A stretch of 39,193 nucleotides of DNA from CBDCKR01 sp964572045. Lineage in GTDB: Bacteria > Gemmatimonadota > Gemmatimonadetes > Longimicrobiales > Gaopeijiaceae. Under the pieces are notes generated by a model, which was not told the origin of the DNA, searched no databases, and worked only from the letters and a program-made list of their open reading frames with translations. Numbering within the stretch: the stretch's first letter is position 1; the number at the start of each line of letters is the position of its first letter. The position numbers and the translations under genes are program-made. Where the stretch lies: assembly GCA_964572045.1 (NCBI GenBank), contig CAZNEI010000025.1:1-39193 (forward strand), written 5' to 3'. This document shows, one piece after another, positions 1-8,495 of the stretch.

Positions 1-58
1 GCATGTGTTAAGCACGCCGCCAGCGTTCGTCCTGAGCCAGGATCAAACTCTCCGTTGA
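1..58 (-). rRNA. rrs: 16S ribosomal RNA, 5' end (partial)
   Basis: The reverse complement contains the universal 16S 5' segment AGAGTTTGATCCTGGCTCAG (the 27F primer site, at 32-51), followed by the conserved GAACGCTGGCGGCGTGCTTAA stretch. The gene therefore reads leftward and leaves the window at position 1. The mature 5' end is placed near 58 by analogy with E. coli, where seven bases precede AGAGTTTGATC. Only about 58 bases are visible, too few for a reliable taxonomic placement. Confidence 0.97.
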
Positions 59-320
59 AAAAGAAAAGCTTGTCAGCTCCGTTGAACGCCGATCTCGTAG
101 ATCGATCGTTCGGAATCTACGTTTAGAACCCACTCGCGCTCGAAGCGCGGAGAAGCAAGACGCAGTGCTCGCTTCGTGTGGGCCCGCTCACTACCTCAAA
201 ACCTCAGTTTTCAAACAGCGCGGACTCGCCTCAAAACGAGATCGGGGAACTCGTCGAAGACCTGAGAACCCCTGCGAGCGGAAGGCGGCGAACCGTGGTA
301 CGGCCACAATTCACCGCAAG
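59..320 (-). other. rRNA operon leader (no gene)
   Basis: This is the transcribed leader between the inferred rRNA transcription start (about 320) and the 16S 5' end. It holds no credible coding region; the open frames across it are arginine-rich and lack ribosome binding sites. A boxA-like element lies at 203-220. The part next to the 16S gene probably takes part in the 16S processing stem, but its 3' partner lies outside the window. Confidence 0.6.
203..220 (-). promoter_or_regulatory. boxA-like rRNA antitermination element
   Basis: The minus strand reads CGCTGTTTGAAAACTGAG. This resembles the TGCTCTTTGAAAACTGA form of boxA and its flank found in rRNA leaders and spacers of many bacteria, where NusB/NusE bind. 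It lies between the promoter at 327-355 and the 16S start, as expected for antitermination. The call rests on motif similarity and position only. Confidence 0.45.
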
Positions 321-326
321 GGATGA

Positions 327-355
327 AGCATACACACGCCTTGAGGGGGTGTCAA
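327..355 (-). promoter_or_regulatory. Strong sigma-70-type promoter for the rRNA operon
   Basis: On the minus strand a perfect -35 TTGACA (350-355) and a -10 TATGCT (327-332) are separated by exactly 17 bases. The predicted start is near 320, about 260 bases upstream of the 16S gene. The promoter lies downstream of tRNA-His, so the tRNA is not the first gene of this rRNA transcript unless there is read-through. Confidence 0.8.
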
Positions 356-449
356 CACCGGAAGCTTCGGAATGTCTTCGGAGGGCCCCGGCGTCCTTCG
401 AGGCCTTCGGGAGACGGGGGCTCCCAGATCCACCCCCAGCCGGGAAAAG

Positions 450-524
450 GGTGGGCGACCGGAATCGAACCGGCGACCTCCGGAACCACAATCCGGCGCT
501 CTAACCGACTGAGCTACGCCCACC
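450..524 (-). tRNA. tRNA-His (GTG anticodon)
   Basis: The minus strand folds as a complete cloverleaf. The acceptor GTGGGCG pairs with CGCCCAC, the D-arm is GCTCAGTCGGTTAGAGC, the anticodon stem CCGGA/TCCGG encloses loop TTGTGGT, and the T-arm contains GGTTCGATTCC. The anticodon is GTG. The extra 5' G (G-1, position 524) opposite discriminator C73 (position 450) is the identity signature of tRNA-His. CCA is not encoded; the 3' flank reads CTTTTCCC. The gene lies just upstream of, and in the same direction as, the rRNA promoter. Confidence 0.96.
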
Positions 525-546
525 AAGGAGTCCTGCGGGCGTCAAA

Positions 547-573
547 GCTATACGGTATTTGGGGACGGGTAAA
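547..573 (-). promoter_or_regulatory. Possible tRNA-His promoter
   Basis: The minus strand has a -10-like TATAGC (547-552), 23 bases upstream of the tRNA 5' end, and a -35-like TTTACC (568-573) with a short 15-base spacer. The position suits a tRNA promoter, but both boxes are imperfect and the spacer is short. The rest of 525-762 shows nothing I can support. Confidence 0.3.
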
Positions 574-762
574 GCGGTATGAGAAGGCTGCGGAACCGCG
601 TGGTTTCCCCCGATGGGATGGTGGCGCCCCGTCGCCGTTTTCCGTTTGGGGAACCCGTCGCCTCCCTTCGCCTGACCGGCGGCAGGCTCTCGGGTCGGGC
701 TCTTCCGGGAGGTGGAAGCGCGGCGCCCGTCCCCCCCGATCGGACGCAGCGGCGGTCCGCCG

Positions 763-2085
763 TCACTGCGGCCTAGCTACACGTGTCTGGAGAAACCGGC
801 TTCTGAACAAGGCGTCGTGCGCCTTCACGTCGTGGATACGCAGGATCTCCACCCCCTTGCGGGCGAGAGAGTCGCTCACGGCGCGGGTCTCGGGGTCCCG
901 CTCCTCGCTCGGCTTGTCGGTCACGAGCTCGAAGAAAGACTTGCGGCTGTGGCCAACGAGCAAGGGCGTCTCCAACTCGTGGAGTTCCTCCACCCGTCCC
1001 ACGATCTGCCAATTCTGCCGGGAGGTCTTCCCGAAGCCGATGCCGGGATCGAGGATCAGGCGCTCGCGGCCGACACCCATGCGATCGAACGCTTCGAGCC
1101 TCTCGCGTCCCCACTCAAGAAGAAACTGGAGGGGGTCGGAGTCGTCCGGAATGAACTCCCCCTTGACGACCGGGATCGACAGGCTGTGCATGCATACGAG
1201 GGGCAGCTGGGTCCCCTGAGCGATCTCCATCATCGAGGGGTTGGAGAAGCCCGTGACGTCGTTGAGGATATCGATGCCCACCTCCAAGGCTCGCCGCACG
1301 GTCTCCGGATGCCTTGAATCGAGGCTGACTCTGAAGGTTCGCTCGGCCCTCAAGTCGCGGAGACCGGCGAGCACGGGCCCGATCCGGGCCCATTCGATCG
1401 CCGGAGTGACGTCGCTTCCCCCCGGGCGGGTGGACTCCCCACCGAGGTCGATGATCGTAGCCCCGGATTCGAGAAGCCCTCGTGCATGATCGATCGCCTG
1501 GCCGGGCTCGGGGAACCGCCCCCCGTCGCTGAAGCTGTCGGGCGTGACGTTCAGGATGCCCATCAGCTCCGGATAGAGCACGCGGTGCTCCGATTCGGGT
1601 GCGTGAGCCGTCGCCTCGGGGTCGGAGCGGCGCTCGGCATGAGCTCGAAAGGATCGGCCGCGGAGGACGTCGTCGGGGACGAGATCCCGGAGCGGTTTCA
1701 GGACGAAGGCCCTGTTGAGGGTCTCGGCGTGGGGGATCTCCAGCGCCGCGGTGTGCCTCTCTCTTCCCGGCCACCACAGGATGTCGATATCGACCACCCT
1801 GGGGGCCCATTTCTCACCCTCCCGACGTCCAAGGGAGCGCTCGATCTCCCGCACCCTGTGGAGCAAAGCCTCGGGACCCACAAGCGCCTCGCCCGATATG
1901 CCGCAGTTCAGGTACGGCAGGTCCCACTCGGCGGGAGCCCGGGGGGGCAAGAGAGCCGGTGATTCGTAGACCCGACTAAGCTCCGGCGCCCGGAGAACCG
2001 ATTGGGCGCCGTGAGTGAGCCTGTTGATGGCTCGCTTCAGGTTCGCCTCGCGCCGACCCAGATTGCTGCCGAGGCCCAGGACCAC
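763..2085 (-). CDS. folKP: Bifunctional FolK-FolP (HPPK / dihydropteroate synthase)
   Basis: This fused folate-pathway enzyme would pyrophosphorylate 6-hydroxymethyl-dihydropterin and then condense it with p-aminobenzoate to give dihydropteroate in the cytosol. The N-terminal part is HPPK: GLGSNLG, then RVYESPA, then the RVVDIDIL signature. The C-terminal part is DHPS: GILNVTPDSFSDGG, GGESTRPG, a DPGIGFGKT segment and GHSRKSFF, ending with the usual ILRIHDV. The open frame extends upstream to 2268, but that extension overlaps the preceding gene. GTG at 2085 has a GGTGAGG Shine-Dalgarno five bases upstream and gives the expected VLGLGSN start; GTG at 2100 is the alternative. The gene begins 28 bases after the double-VWA gene and is probably the last cistron of that operon, an unusual setting for folate genes. 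About 440 residues; no broken motifs seen. Confidence 0.92.
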   Translation of the reverse strand: MVLGLGSNLGRREANLKRAINRLTHGAQSVLRAPELSRVYESPALLPPRAPAEWDLPYLNCGISGEALVGPEALLHRVREIERSLGRREGEKWAPRVVDIDILWWPGRERHTAALEIPHAETLNRAFVLKPLRDLVPDDVLRGRSFRAHAERRSDPEATAHAPESEHRVLYPELMGILNVTPDSFSDGGRFPEPGQAIDHARGLLESGATIIDLGGESTRPGGSDVTPAIEWARIGPVLAGLRDLRAERTFRVSLDSRHPETVRRALEVGIDILNDVTGFSNPSMMEIAQGTQLPLVCMHSLSIPVVKGEFIPDDSDPLQFLLEWGRERLEAFDRMGVGRERLILDPGIGFGKTSRQNWQIVGRVEELHELETPLLVGHSRKSFFELVTDKPSEERDPETRAVSDSLARKGVEILRIHDVKAHDALFRSRFLQTRVARPQ

Positions 2086-2113
2086 TCTGTCCTCACCCAC
2101 TGCGACGATCCCG

Positions 2114-4690
2114 CTACGCCGCGCCTCCCCCAACGCTCGACTCGAAGAGCCGCCAGAACCATGGCGCACGCCGCAGGGCGATGTCCAGCAGGTAGGCGAG
2201 CAGAGCCAGAGCGGCCGGGAGCGGCCAAGACGAGATGGGCACCGAAGTCGACTCCCCGTAGTCGGCAAAGATCTCTTCGTTGCCGGTGAGCAGCGTGCCT
2301 CCCGTTTGCTCGCTTACAGCTCTCAGCAGCCCCGTGTTCGGGGGATACAGCCGATCTTCGTCGCTATGGGGGTAATAGAGGGACAGCGCCTGGTCCTCGA
2401 ATCCATCGACCGAGAGACGGAACGCATACGAGGACTCGGCCGTGGTCTCCATCACGTAACGTCCCTGGTAGGTACCGGATCCGACCTGGTCGAGCGCTAC
2501 GGTGGCCCGCCCGCCTGCTGGCTCGACAACCTCCAGTAGCGGGGCGAGTCCGGTCCGGTACGCGCCCTCTTCGGTCACGGCGCTCACTGTGACGATCGCC
2601 TCGTCGCCGACGCGGTCGATGAAGAAGTCGATCCCTTCCCCCTGATGGCGCCTCATCGTCTCCCGGACAAGTTGGGACCAGAATTTCCCGTACCCCGGCC
2701 AGGTCAGCCAATCCGCCGCCCAGCGGTTCTTCACGTCGGACGTGAAGGCCGCCGCCTTGCCGAGCCCGTAGTGCCAGCGCGCGAGAATCGGAGCCGAGGC
2801 CTCCGAGGCGAGCAGCACTTCCGCGGTCTCCTTCGCCTGCGTGTTGACGTAGCCCCTCAGAGGGGGCGCCGCGGAGAGATCGATCCCCGTAAAGGCCTCG
2901 ACGCCGTGGGCGACAGTGGCCCGAACGGCCTCCTCGATCAGGGTCTGCTGCGAGGCGATTTGAGTCTCCTGGATGAAGACCTGGGGTACCCTGGCGGCGT
3001 CCCGTATGAAGTAGCTGCGGCCGTTCCCCCACTCGGCGATATCCCCGAGGAGCTCCCGATCCGCCTCCTCGCCCACGGCCACCGTGGACACCGTGATGTC
3101 GTCGCCCGCCCTCGACGTCACGAGCGCCTCGTACTCGTCGGGGTAAGTCTTGCCATCGGAGAGCAGGATAATGTGCCTCACCTCGGCGTCGCTGGCGCCG
3201 AGCGCCTCGTAGGCCAACTCAAGGGCTGGGTAGATGTTGGTCTGGGCGCTGGCGATGATCCGGTTGATGTAGTCGTTGATCAGCGACTTGTCGGTTGCAA
3301 GCTGCAGGGGCACCGTGGAGTGCGGAGTGTCGTCGAAGGTGATCAGGCCGAAGCGGTGGGTCGGCTCGAGAAGATCGAGCGCCGCCTTGGCGGCCTCCTT
3401 CGAGAGCTGCAGCTTGGGACCGACCATGCTGTAGGACTTATCCAACACAATGACGAGGGCCAGGTCCTTCCGCTGCTCGGTGACTTCGAACCAGATCGGG
3501 AGAGCCTCCTCGATCGACGTCTCGGCGTAGCCGTCCTCGCCGAAGCTCGACTCCCCTCCCGCGAAGATGAAGCCACCGGCCGAGTCCCGGACATAGGCGA
3601 GAACGGCGTCCATCTGGGCCGCGGTGAGGCGCTGGCTGGGCACGTCGCTCAACAGGACAAGGTCGAAGGCCTCGATCCCTACGGCCGTGGAAGGAATCGA
3701 CTCGGGCTGCCCGAGAACCACCTCCATGCCCTCGTTCACGAGCGCGTCGCGCAGGTAGTGGGCGCTGGCCGAGCGGCCCTCCACGTAGAGAACGCGCGGT
3801 CGGGAGCCCACCCGCACCGACTGCGCGTGCAGATCGTTTTGCGGGAACCGATCGCTGGTGGCCGCGAGGCGACCCGAGATCGTCACGTCCCCCTCGACCG
3901 GGAGCCTCACTTCGAAGGGGATCGTGTTCAAGCCGGGCTGAAGCTCGACCCGCTTGGACCCGAGCATGGCGCCGTTGCCGAGCACCTCGACCGTGGCGGA
4001 GGTGGCCACCCGACTGAATACGCCCACCGTCGGCGCGACAGGCTCCTGCCGACGCATGTCGACGGGCACCTCGATCGCCTCGATCCAGCTGTCTCCCTCC
4101 CCTCTGACGTTCGCAGGCATCGAGAAGATGCGCACCCCGGACTCCAGCGCGCGGCCAACAATCCGGTCCAGGTCACCGGCGTTCTCATTCCCATCGGTGA
4201 TCAGGACGAGCCGCTTGAGGTAGCGGGGATCGAAGCTGCCAAGAGACTGGGCGACAGCCGCCTCAAGATCCGTCGCCCCTTGGCTGATGGAGCCGTTGGC
4301 GCCGTTCGCCGAGACCTCCACATCTCGCATCGCGTCGGCGCTCTCCACCCTTCGAGCGGAGCCGCCAAAAGCGATAAAGCCGTTGTGGTCGGCCCTGCCC
4401 ACCGCGCTCGATGAGGCGATCCAGTCGATGGCGGTGTCGATGAACGCGGGATCGATGCTGCCGGACACATCGAGCGCGTAGATCACCGAGAGCCACTTCC
4501 CCCCTCGATGCCAAACCGGCTCGCTGAGAGCGAGGGCGAGCAGCGCGACGAGGCCCGTTCGCACGACGGCAGAAGCTCGCAGGTGCCGATTCGACAGCCC
4601 AACGGCCGTGCGCCGTGTCATCTGCCAAACGAGCGGAATCACAAGGACGGCCAGGAGAAGGGGCCAGAAGTGGCCGAAGGTGATCCTCAT
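2114..4690 (-). CDS. Membrane protein with two VWA domains and a GATase1-like domain
   Basis: About 858 residues. An N-terminal hydrophobic segment (FWPLLLAVLVIPLVW) is followed by a second (VVRTGLVALLALALS). The first von Willebrand A domain has an intact MIDAS set: DVSGS, a Thr in SQGATDL, and ITDGNEN. A central Rossmann-like segment starts at RPRVLYVEGR and contains FDLVLLSDVP, resembling the glutamine-amidotransferase-like domain of this family. The second VWA domain has DKSYSM, Thr in QTNIYPAL, and LLSDGKT. A hydrophobic helix (LPAALALLAYLLDIAL) lies near the C terminus. The start ATG at 4690 overlaps the upstream TGA as ATGA, implying coupling; the longer frame to 4765 would run into that gene. 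In related loci such proteins work with MoxR ATPases and DUF58 proteins at the envelope. The substrate is unknown. Both MIDAS sites look able to bind metal. Confidence 0.85.
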   Translation of the reverse strand: MRITFGHFWPLLLAVLVIPLVWQMTRRTAVGLSNRHLRASAVVRTGLVALLALALSEPVWHRGGKWLSVIYALDVSGSIDPAFIDTAIDWIASSSAVGRADHNGFIAFGGSARRVESADAMRDVEVSANGANGSISQGATDLEAAVAQSLGSFDPRYLKRLVLITDGNENAGDLDRIVGRALESGVRIFSMPANVRGEGDSWIEAIEVPVDMRRQEPVAPTVGVFSRVATSATVEVLGNGAMLGSKRVELQPGLNTIPFEVRLPVEGDVTISGRLAATSDRFPQNDLHAQSVRVGSRPRVLYVEGRSASAHYLRDALVNEGMEVVLGQPESIPSTAVGIEAFDLVLLSDVPSQRLTAAQMDAVLAYVRDSAGGFIFAGGESSFGEDGYAETSIEEALPIWFEVTEQRKDLALVIVLDKSYSMVGPKLQLSKEAAKAALDLLEPTHRFGLITFDDTPHSTVPLQLATDKSLINDYINRIIASAQTNIYPALELAYEALGASDAEVRHIILLSDGKTYPDEYEALVTSRAGDDITVSTVAVGEEADRELLGDIAEWGNGRSYFIRDAARVPQVFIQETQIASQQTLIEEAVRATVAHGVEAFTGIDLSAAPPLRGYVNTQAKETAEVLLASEASAPILARWHYGLGKAAAFTSDVKNRWAADWLTWPGYGKFWSQLVRETMRRHQGEGIDFFIDRVGDEAIVTVSAVTEEGAYRTGLAPLLEVVEPAGGRATVALDQVGSGTYQGRYVMETTAESSYAFRLSVDGFEDQALSLYYPHSDEDRLYPPNTGLLRAVSEQTGGTLLTGNEEIFADYGESTSVPISSWPLPAALALLAYLLDIALRRAPWFWRLFESSVGGGAA

Positions 4691-6543
4691 ACCGTCCACC
4701 GGCGATGGTAGGTGAACCACTCCAAGATCACGAGTGCCATGGCCACCACGAGAAGGATGGTCCACAGCTCTCCCTCCTCCGCAGGATCGCCCACTGTTCC
4801 CAGTGCCGCCGGCGACGCGACGGCCCGGTCTCTGGGGCTGAGGCCGGAGGCGTTGACGGACGTGCGCTCGCGGTCGAGCAGGCTCACGGCGACTCGGAGG
4901 CGCGCAGATCCAGCCGCCACCGTATAGAGGCCGGGCTCATCGGCAGCGAAGACCGTGCGCCCCGAGACCTGCGCGGTGTTGACGATCTGGCCTTCGAGAT
5001 CGGTGACCTCGCCCCCGGGCAGCGAGACCTCGACGCGGCCGGGACGCCTTGGCAGCGCCGCCTGTTCGTCCATCGTCCAACGCAGGACGTTGCTCAAGAA
5101 GATCGGAAACGCGGGCTGAAGCGCGAAGTTAGAGTCCTCCAGCGCAAACGCCGCCCGGATCACCTTCGGCGGGGCATCGGAGGCGACGATCAGCGGTAGC
5201 TCAGCCGATCCGACGACCACGTGCACGTCCGCGTCGGGAGGGTGGCTCAAGTCTGGGTCCGCGCCGCCCGACTCCTCGACGGGGCGGCGGGCGGGCGAGC
5301 CGAGTTGCACGGCCCGATCCACCCTCAGGTCCTCCAGCGAGACGAAGCGCATGAGAGCGTGCTCGGGATCCCATCCGGACACCGTCGGCGAATTGATCAC
5401 GGCCACAGCGGGGGCCAGCCAATCCACGTTCGGCGGAAAGAACAGAAGGGACGGGCCCGGGGGCGGCTGCTCGGGCGCCCAGCGGTCGAAGATAAACAGG
5501 TCCGCGCGTACCGCCGCTGTATCGTATTCGGCCGGTGTGAGCGAGCGGACCCTCAGGTGCGGCTCCTCCGCCAAGACGCTTTCGAGGTAGACGCTCCCCG
5601 GCGTCACGAGAGCGACCCGGGTGAGGCTGCGAACCGGGACGAACGAAAACGCCACATCGTCGACGGCAAATGCGTCGCCCTCGCTCGTGACCGCCGCTCG
5701 GACCGGCCCTCGATCGAAGCCAGCCAGCTCAATCGTGCGTTGCGTGGCCTCTCCGGACTGGAGCGTCATCGTGTCCCGTAGCCCGCCTGCGCCGGCCCCG
5801 CCCACGCGCAACGAGATCTCCTTTGGCCCCAGCGAAGCGTTGGTGACTTCGAGGAAGGCCTGGTACTGCAGGGGGACCGAAGGCACCGACGTCACCTCGA
5901 AGGCCGTGATGCCCACGTTGTCGACCGGATCGTAGACCGAGATCACCTCAGCCTCGGGAGGGACATCGTCCACCATGACGCCGTCGGAGATGAAATACAG
6001 CGGCCCGTCCGGGCCAAGGGCCGTGGGGAACTGGGGGGGGTCGCCCATGGAGACGCCGAGACCGTCCAGGATCTCAAGCGCGGACCTGCGGTCGTCGGGG
6101 CCGAGGGCTGGCGCCTGCCCGGTCGTGTCGAGGATGAGGAATTCGCCGTCCACGCTCCCCTGCCGCATGAGGTCTTTGGCGATGGCCACGGCGTGATCCC
6201 AGCGAGTGAAGCCGTCGGAGGTCGCCGTGGCCATGGTCGCCGAGTTGTCGATCACGATCGTCATGCGGGGGATCTCTCCGCCGGCCCACGTGAACTCTGG
6301 GCGGCCAAGCGCCGCCGCCACCGACAAGCCTATGATCAGCGCGATCATCAACGAGATCCACCACCGCAGCCGGTCGAGGAACGTGCTTCTCCGCTTCTCC
6401 CTGAGCAGCCGGTCCCAGAGCAGCTTGGAGGGCACAACGATGCGCCTCGGAGGCGGCTTCAGCCAATAGAGCACGGCCACTGTGGCTGCCGTGCCGGCCA
6501 GGAGGACTCCGGCGACTAGGGGGCTCACAGACAGGAAGCTCAC
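4687..6543 (-). CDS. BatA-like membrane protein (aerotolerance-type N-terminus plus VWA)
   Basis: About 618 residues. The N terminus (FLSVSPLVAGVLLAGTAATVAVLYW followed by LKPPPRRIVVPS and a second helix near LRWWISLMIALIIGLSVAAAL) matches the BatA/aerotolerance-regulator N-terminal domain. A VWA-like domain follows, with VIDNSATM at the MIDAS position; the last Ser of DxSxS is Thr, so metal binding may be altered. The rest is probably extracytoplasmic beta-rich sequence, and the last helix is WTILLVVAMALVILEWF. I start it at GTG 6543, which overlaps the DUF58 stop (GTGA); the frame to 6624 overlaps coding sequence. It ends in an ATGA overlap with the double-VWA gene. Its family and setting suggest a structural partner of the MoxR/DUF58 system. 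The exact role cannot be read from sequence. Confidence 0.83.
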   Translation of the reverse strand: MSFLSVSPLVAGVLLAGTAATVAVLYWLKPPPRRIVVPSKLLWDRLLREKRRSTFLDRLRWWISLMIALIIGLSVAAALGRPEFTWAGGEIPRMTIVIDNSATMATATSDGFTRWDHAVAIAKDLMRQGSVDGEFLILDTTGQAPALGPDDRRSALEILDGLGVSMGDPPQFPTALGPDGPLYFISDGVMVDDVPPEAEVISVYDPVDNVGITAFEVTSVPSVPLQYQAFLEVTNASLGPKEISLRVGGAGAGGLRDTMTLQSGEATQRTIELAGFDRGPVRAAVTSEGDAFAVDDVAFSFVPVRSLTRVALVTPGSVYLESVLAEEPHLRVRSLTPAEYDTAAVRADLFIFDRWAPEQPPPGPSLLFFPPNVDWLAPAVAVINSPTVSGWDPEHALMRFVSLEDLRVDRAVQLGSPARRPVEESGGADPDLSHPPDADVHVVVGSAELPLIVASDAPPKVIRAAFALEDSNFALQPAFPIFLSNVLRWTMDEQAALPRRPGRVEVSLPGGEVTDLEGQIVNTAQVSGRTVFAADEPGLYTVAAGSARLRVAVSLLDRERTSVNASGLSPRDRAVASPAALGTVGDPAEEGELWTILLVVAMALVILEWFTYHRRWTV

Positions 6544-7430
6544 CCGAGGAACCTCCCCTGCCTGAAAACCTGCAGGATGAGGTCTTCGAACGGCACCTCG
6601 GTCGAGGTCCTCAGGTACCCCCATCCGTACTTTCGGCAGTAGTTGTGCAGCTCGTCGCAGTGCTCGTCGAATTTCTCGCGATACGCTTCGAGCAGCCCCG
6701 GCGTCACCTTCAACCGCTCCGTCGTTCCGAGCTCCGAGTCTTCGAGAACGACCTCGTCGGGCAGCTCCGGCTCCAGCTCCTCGGAGCTGTAGACGTGCAC
6801 TGCGAAGAGGTCCTGCCGGAAGTAGCGGAGTAGATCGAAGGCCTTCTCGAAGCCGGTCTCATCGAGAAAGTCCGAAACGACGACGACCAGTCCCCGGCGG
6901 CGGCGAACCGAAAAGAAGGTCGTGAATGCCCGCTCGATGCATGTCGAACCGGCCGCCTCGACGGACTCGAGGAACCGAAAGGCGTGCCACACCTGGTTCT
7001 TCCCGCGGCGAGCCGACATCTCCCGGGCGATCCCGTCGGAGTAGCCGATCAGGTTCACGCGGTCCAAGTTGAGGAGCCCGATGTAGCATAGCGCGGCAGC
7101 GATCTTGCGCGCGTAGTCAAACTTCAAGGGCTCGCCGTGGTCCATCGACCGGCTCGCATCGAAGAAGATGTAGATCGGCAGGTCCGCATCCTCCTCGAAG
7201 ATCCTCAGGATGAGCTTGTCGAGGCGGAGATACGTGCGCCAGTCAACGTTCTTGGTGTCCTCGCCGGTGACGTACTGCCTGTAGTCGGCAAACTCGATGC
7301 CCGAATCGGTCGTTCTCTTGGCTCGGTGCTCTCCGTGGAGGTGGCCCGGAACCATGTAGTTTGAGACGAGATTCAGGTATTCGAGTTTCTTCAGGAAATC
7401 GTCGTCGAAAAGGGCCCCGTTTTCGCTCAT
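6540..7430 (-). CDS. DUF58 domain protein (MoxR-associated)
   Basis: 296 residues, the usual length for this family. The DUF58 signature is clear: an SGIEFADYRQYVTGED segment, then KNVDWRTYLR and RIFEED, followed by a VWA-like strand IYIFFDASRSMD. No membrane helix is evident, so it is probably cytosolic or peripheral. DUF58 proteins nearly always sit next to a MoxR AAA+ ATPase, as here: moxR lies 69 bases upstream, and the BatA-like gene begins inside this stop codon. In characterised relatives the trio acts in envelope maturation, metal insertion or stress tolerance. Nothing here says which. Confidence 0.9.
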   Translation of the reverse strand: MSENGALFDDDFLKKLEYLNLVSNYMVPGHLHGEHRAKRTTDSGIEFADYRQYVTGEDTKNVDWRTYLRLDKLILRIFEEDADLPIYIFFDASRSMDHGEPLKFDYARKIAAALCYIGLLNLDRVNLIGYSDGIAREMSARRGKNQVWHAFRFLESVEAAGSTCIERAFTTFFSVRRRRGLVVVVSDFLDETGFEKAFDLLRYFRQDLFAVHVYSSEELEPELPDEVVLEDSELGTTERLKVTPGLLEAYREKFDEHCDELHNYCRKYGWGYLRTSTEVPFEDLILQVFRQGRFLG

Positions 7431-7499
7431 GGGCTCGGGCGTTCCTGCTCTGGAGGCCCCTCATGCGAGCGTGCGGAAACCCGGTGAGACGCTCGCAGA

Positions 7500-8495
7500 C
7501 TACTGGGTGGGTTCCGGCACATCGTCCATAATGGAGGTGAGGATCATGTCCGGATCGACGCGATCGGCCTCTCCCTCGAAATTGAGGAGCACGCGATGAC
7601 GCAGCGCCGGAAGCAGCATGGCACGCACGTCCTCGCATGACACGTGGACCCTCCCGTTCAACAGCGCGCTCACCTTGCCTCCGATCACGAGCGCCTGAGT
7701 GCCGCGTGGACTGGCACCGAAACGGACGTAGCGATTGGTCATCGGGTGAGCGTGCGGCGTGTCGGGGTGCGTGGCCAGAGTCAGCCGTATCGCGTAGTCC
7801 TGCACCGGCCGGGCGATCGGCACGGATCGAGCCGTGTCGCGCATCACCAGGATCTGGTCGCGATCCAAGACGGTCGCCGCCTGCGGCTCTTCGCGACGAG
7901 TCGTGCGATCCATGATCTCGTGCATGTCGTCGGGCTCGGGATACTCGATCCGGAGCTTGTAGAAGAACCGGTCGAGCTGGGCTTCCGGCAGAGGGTAGGT
8001 CCCCTCCATCTCAAGCGGATTCTGGGTGGCTAGGACGAAGAACGGAGGCCTAAGCCGGTGCGTCGTCGTGCCCACGGTGACGCTACGCTCCTGCATCGCC
8101 TCCAAGAGCGCCGACTGCGTCTTGGGCGTCGCGCGGTTGATCTCGTCGGCGAGCAGGATGTTTGTGAAGATGGGGCCCGGTTGGAAGGCGAGGTGCTTCT
8201 CACCGGTGTCGCTCTCGTGGACCACGTCGCTCCCGACGATGTCGCCGGGCATGAGGTCCGGTGTGAACTGCACCCTGGAGAAGTCCAGGTGAAGGACATC
8301 GGCGACGGTGGCAACGATCTTCGTCTTCCCGATCCCGGGAATTCCTTCCAGGAGAACGTGCCCCTTGGCCAGAAGGCTGATCAGGGTCCCGTCGATGATC
8401 TCTCTGTTTCCGACGATGACCTTCGAGATCTCTTCCCTGACCTCTTGGAACTGGTCGGTGAACAGATCGATTCGGTTGGCGATCTCAGTTATCAT
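7500..8495 (-). CDS. MoxR-family AAA+ ATPase
   Basis: 331 residues. Walker A is GIPGIGKT, Walker B is LLADEINRATPKTQSALLEA, and the sensor-1 region is VLATQNPLEMEGTYPLPEAQLDRF; all are diagnostic of MoxR ATPases. The C-terminal lid carries GASPRGTQAL. The ATG at 8495 follows directly on the TAA stop of the upstream gene with no intervening base, so translation is probably coupled. The product would act as the chaperone-like motor for the VWA proteins encoded downstream (DUF58, BatA-like, double-VWA). Confidence 0.95.
   Translation of the reverse strand: MITEIANRIDLFTDQFQEVREEISKVIVGNREIIDGTLISLLAKGHVLLEGIPGIGKTKIVATVADVLHLDFSRVQFTPDLMPGDIVGSDVVHESDTGEKHLAFQPGPIFTNILLADEINRATPKTQSALLEAMQERSVTVGTTTHRLRPPFFVLATQNPLEMEGTYPLPEAQLDRFFYKLRIEYPEPDDMHEIMDRTTRREEPQAATVLDRDQILVMRDTARSVPIARPVQDYAIRLTLATHPDTPHAHPMTNRYVRFGASPRGTQALVIGGKVSALLNGRVHVSCEDVRAMLLPALRHRVLLNFEGEADRVDPDMILTSIMDDVPEPTQ

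Noticed and set aside
2645..4414. Long plus-strand open frame (about 589 codons)
   Set aside because: It is antisense to the double-VWA gene, is Arg/Gly/His-rich, matches no family and results from high GC.
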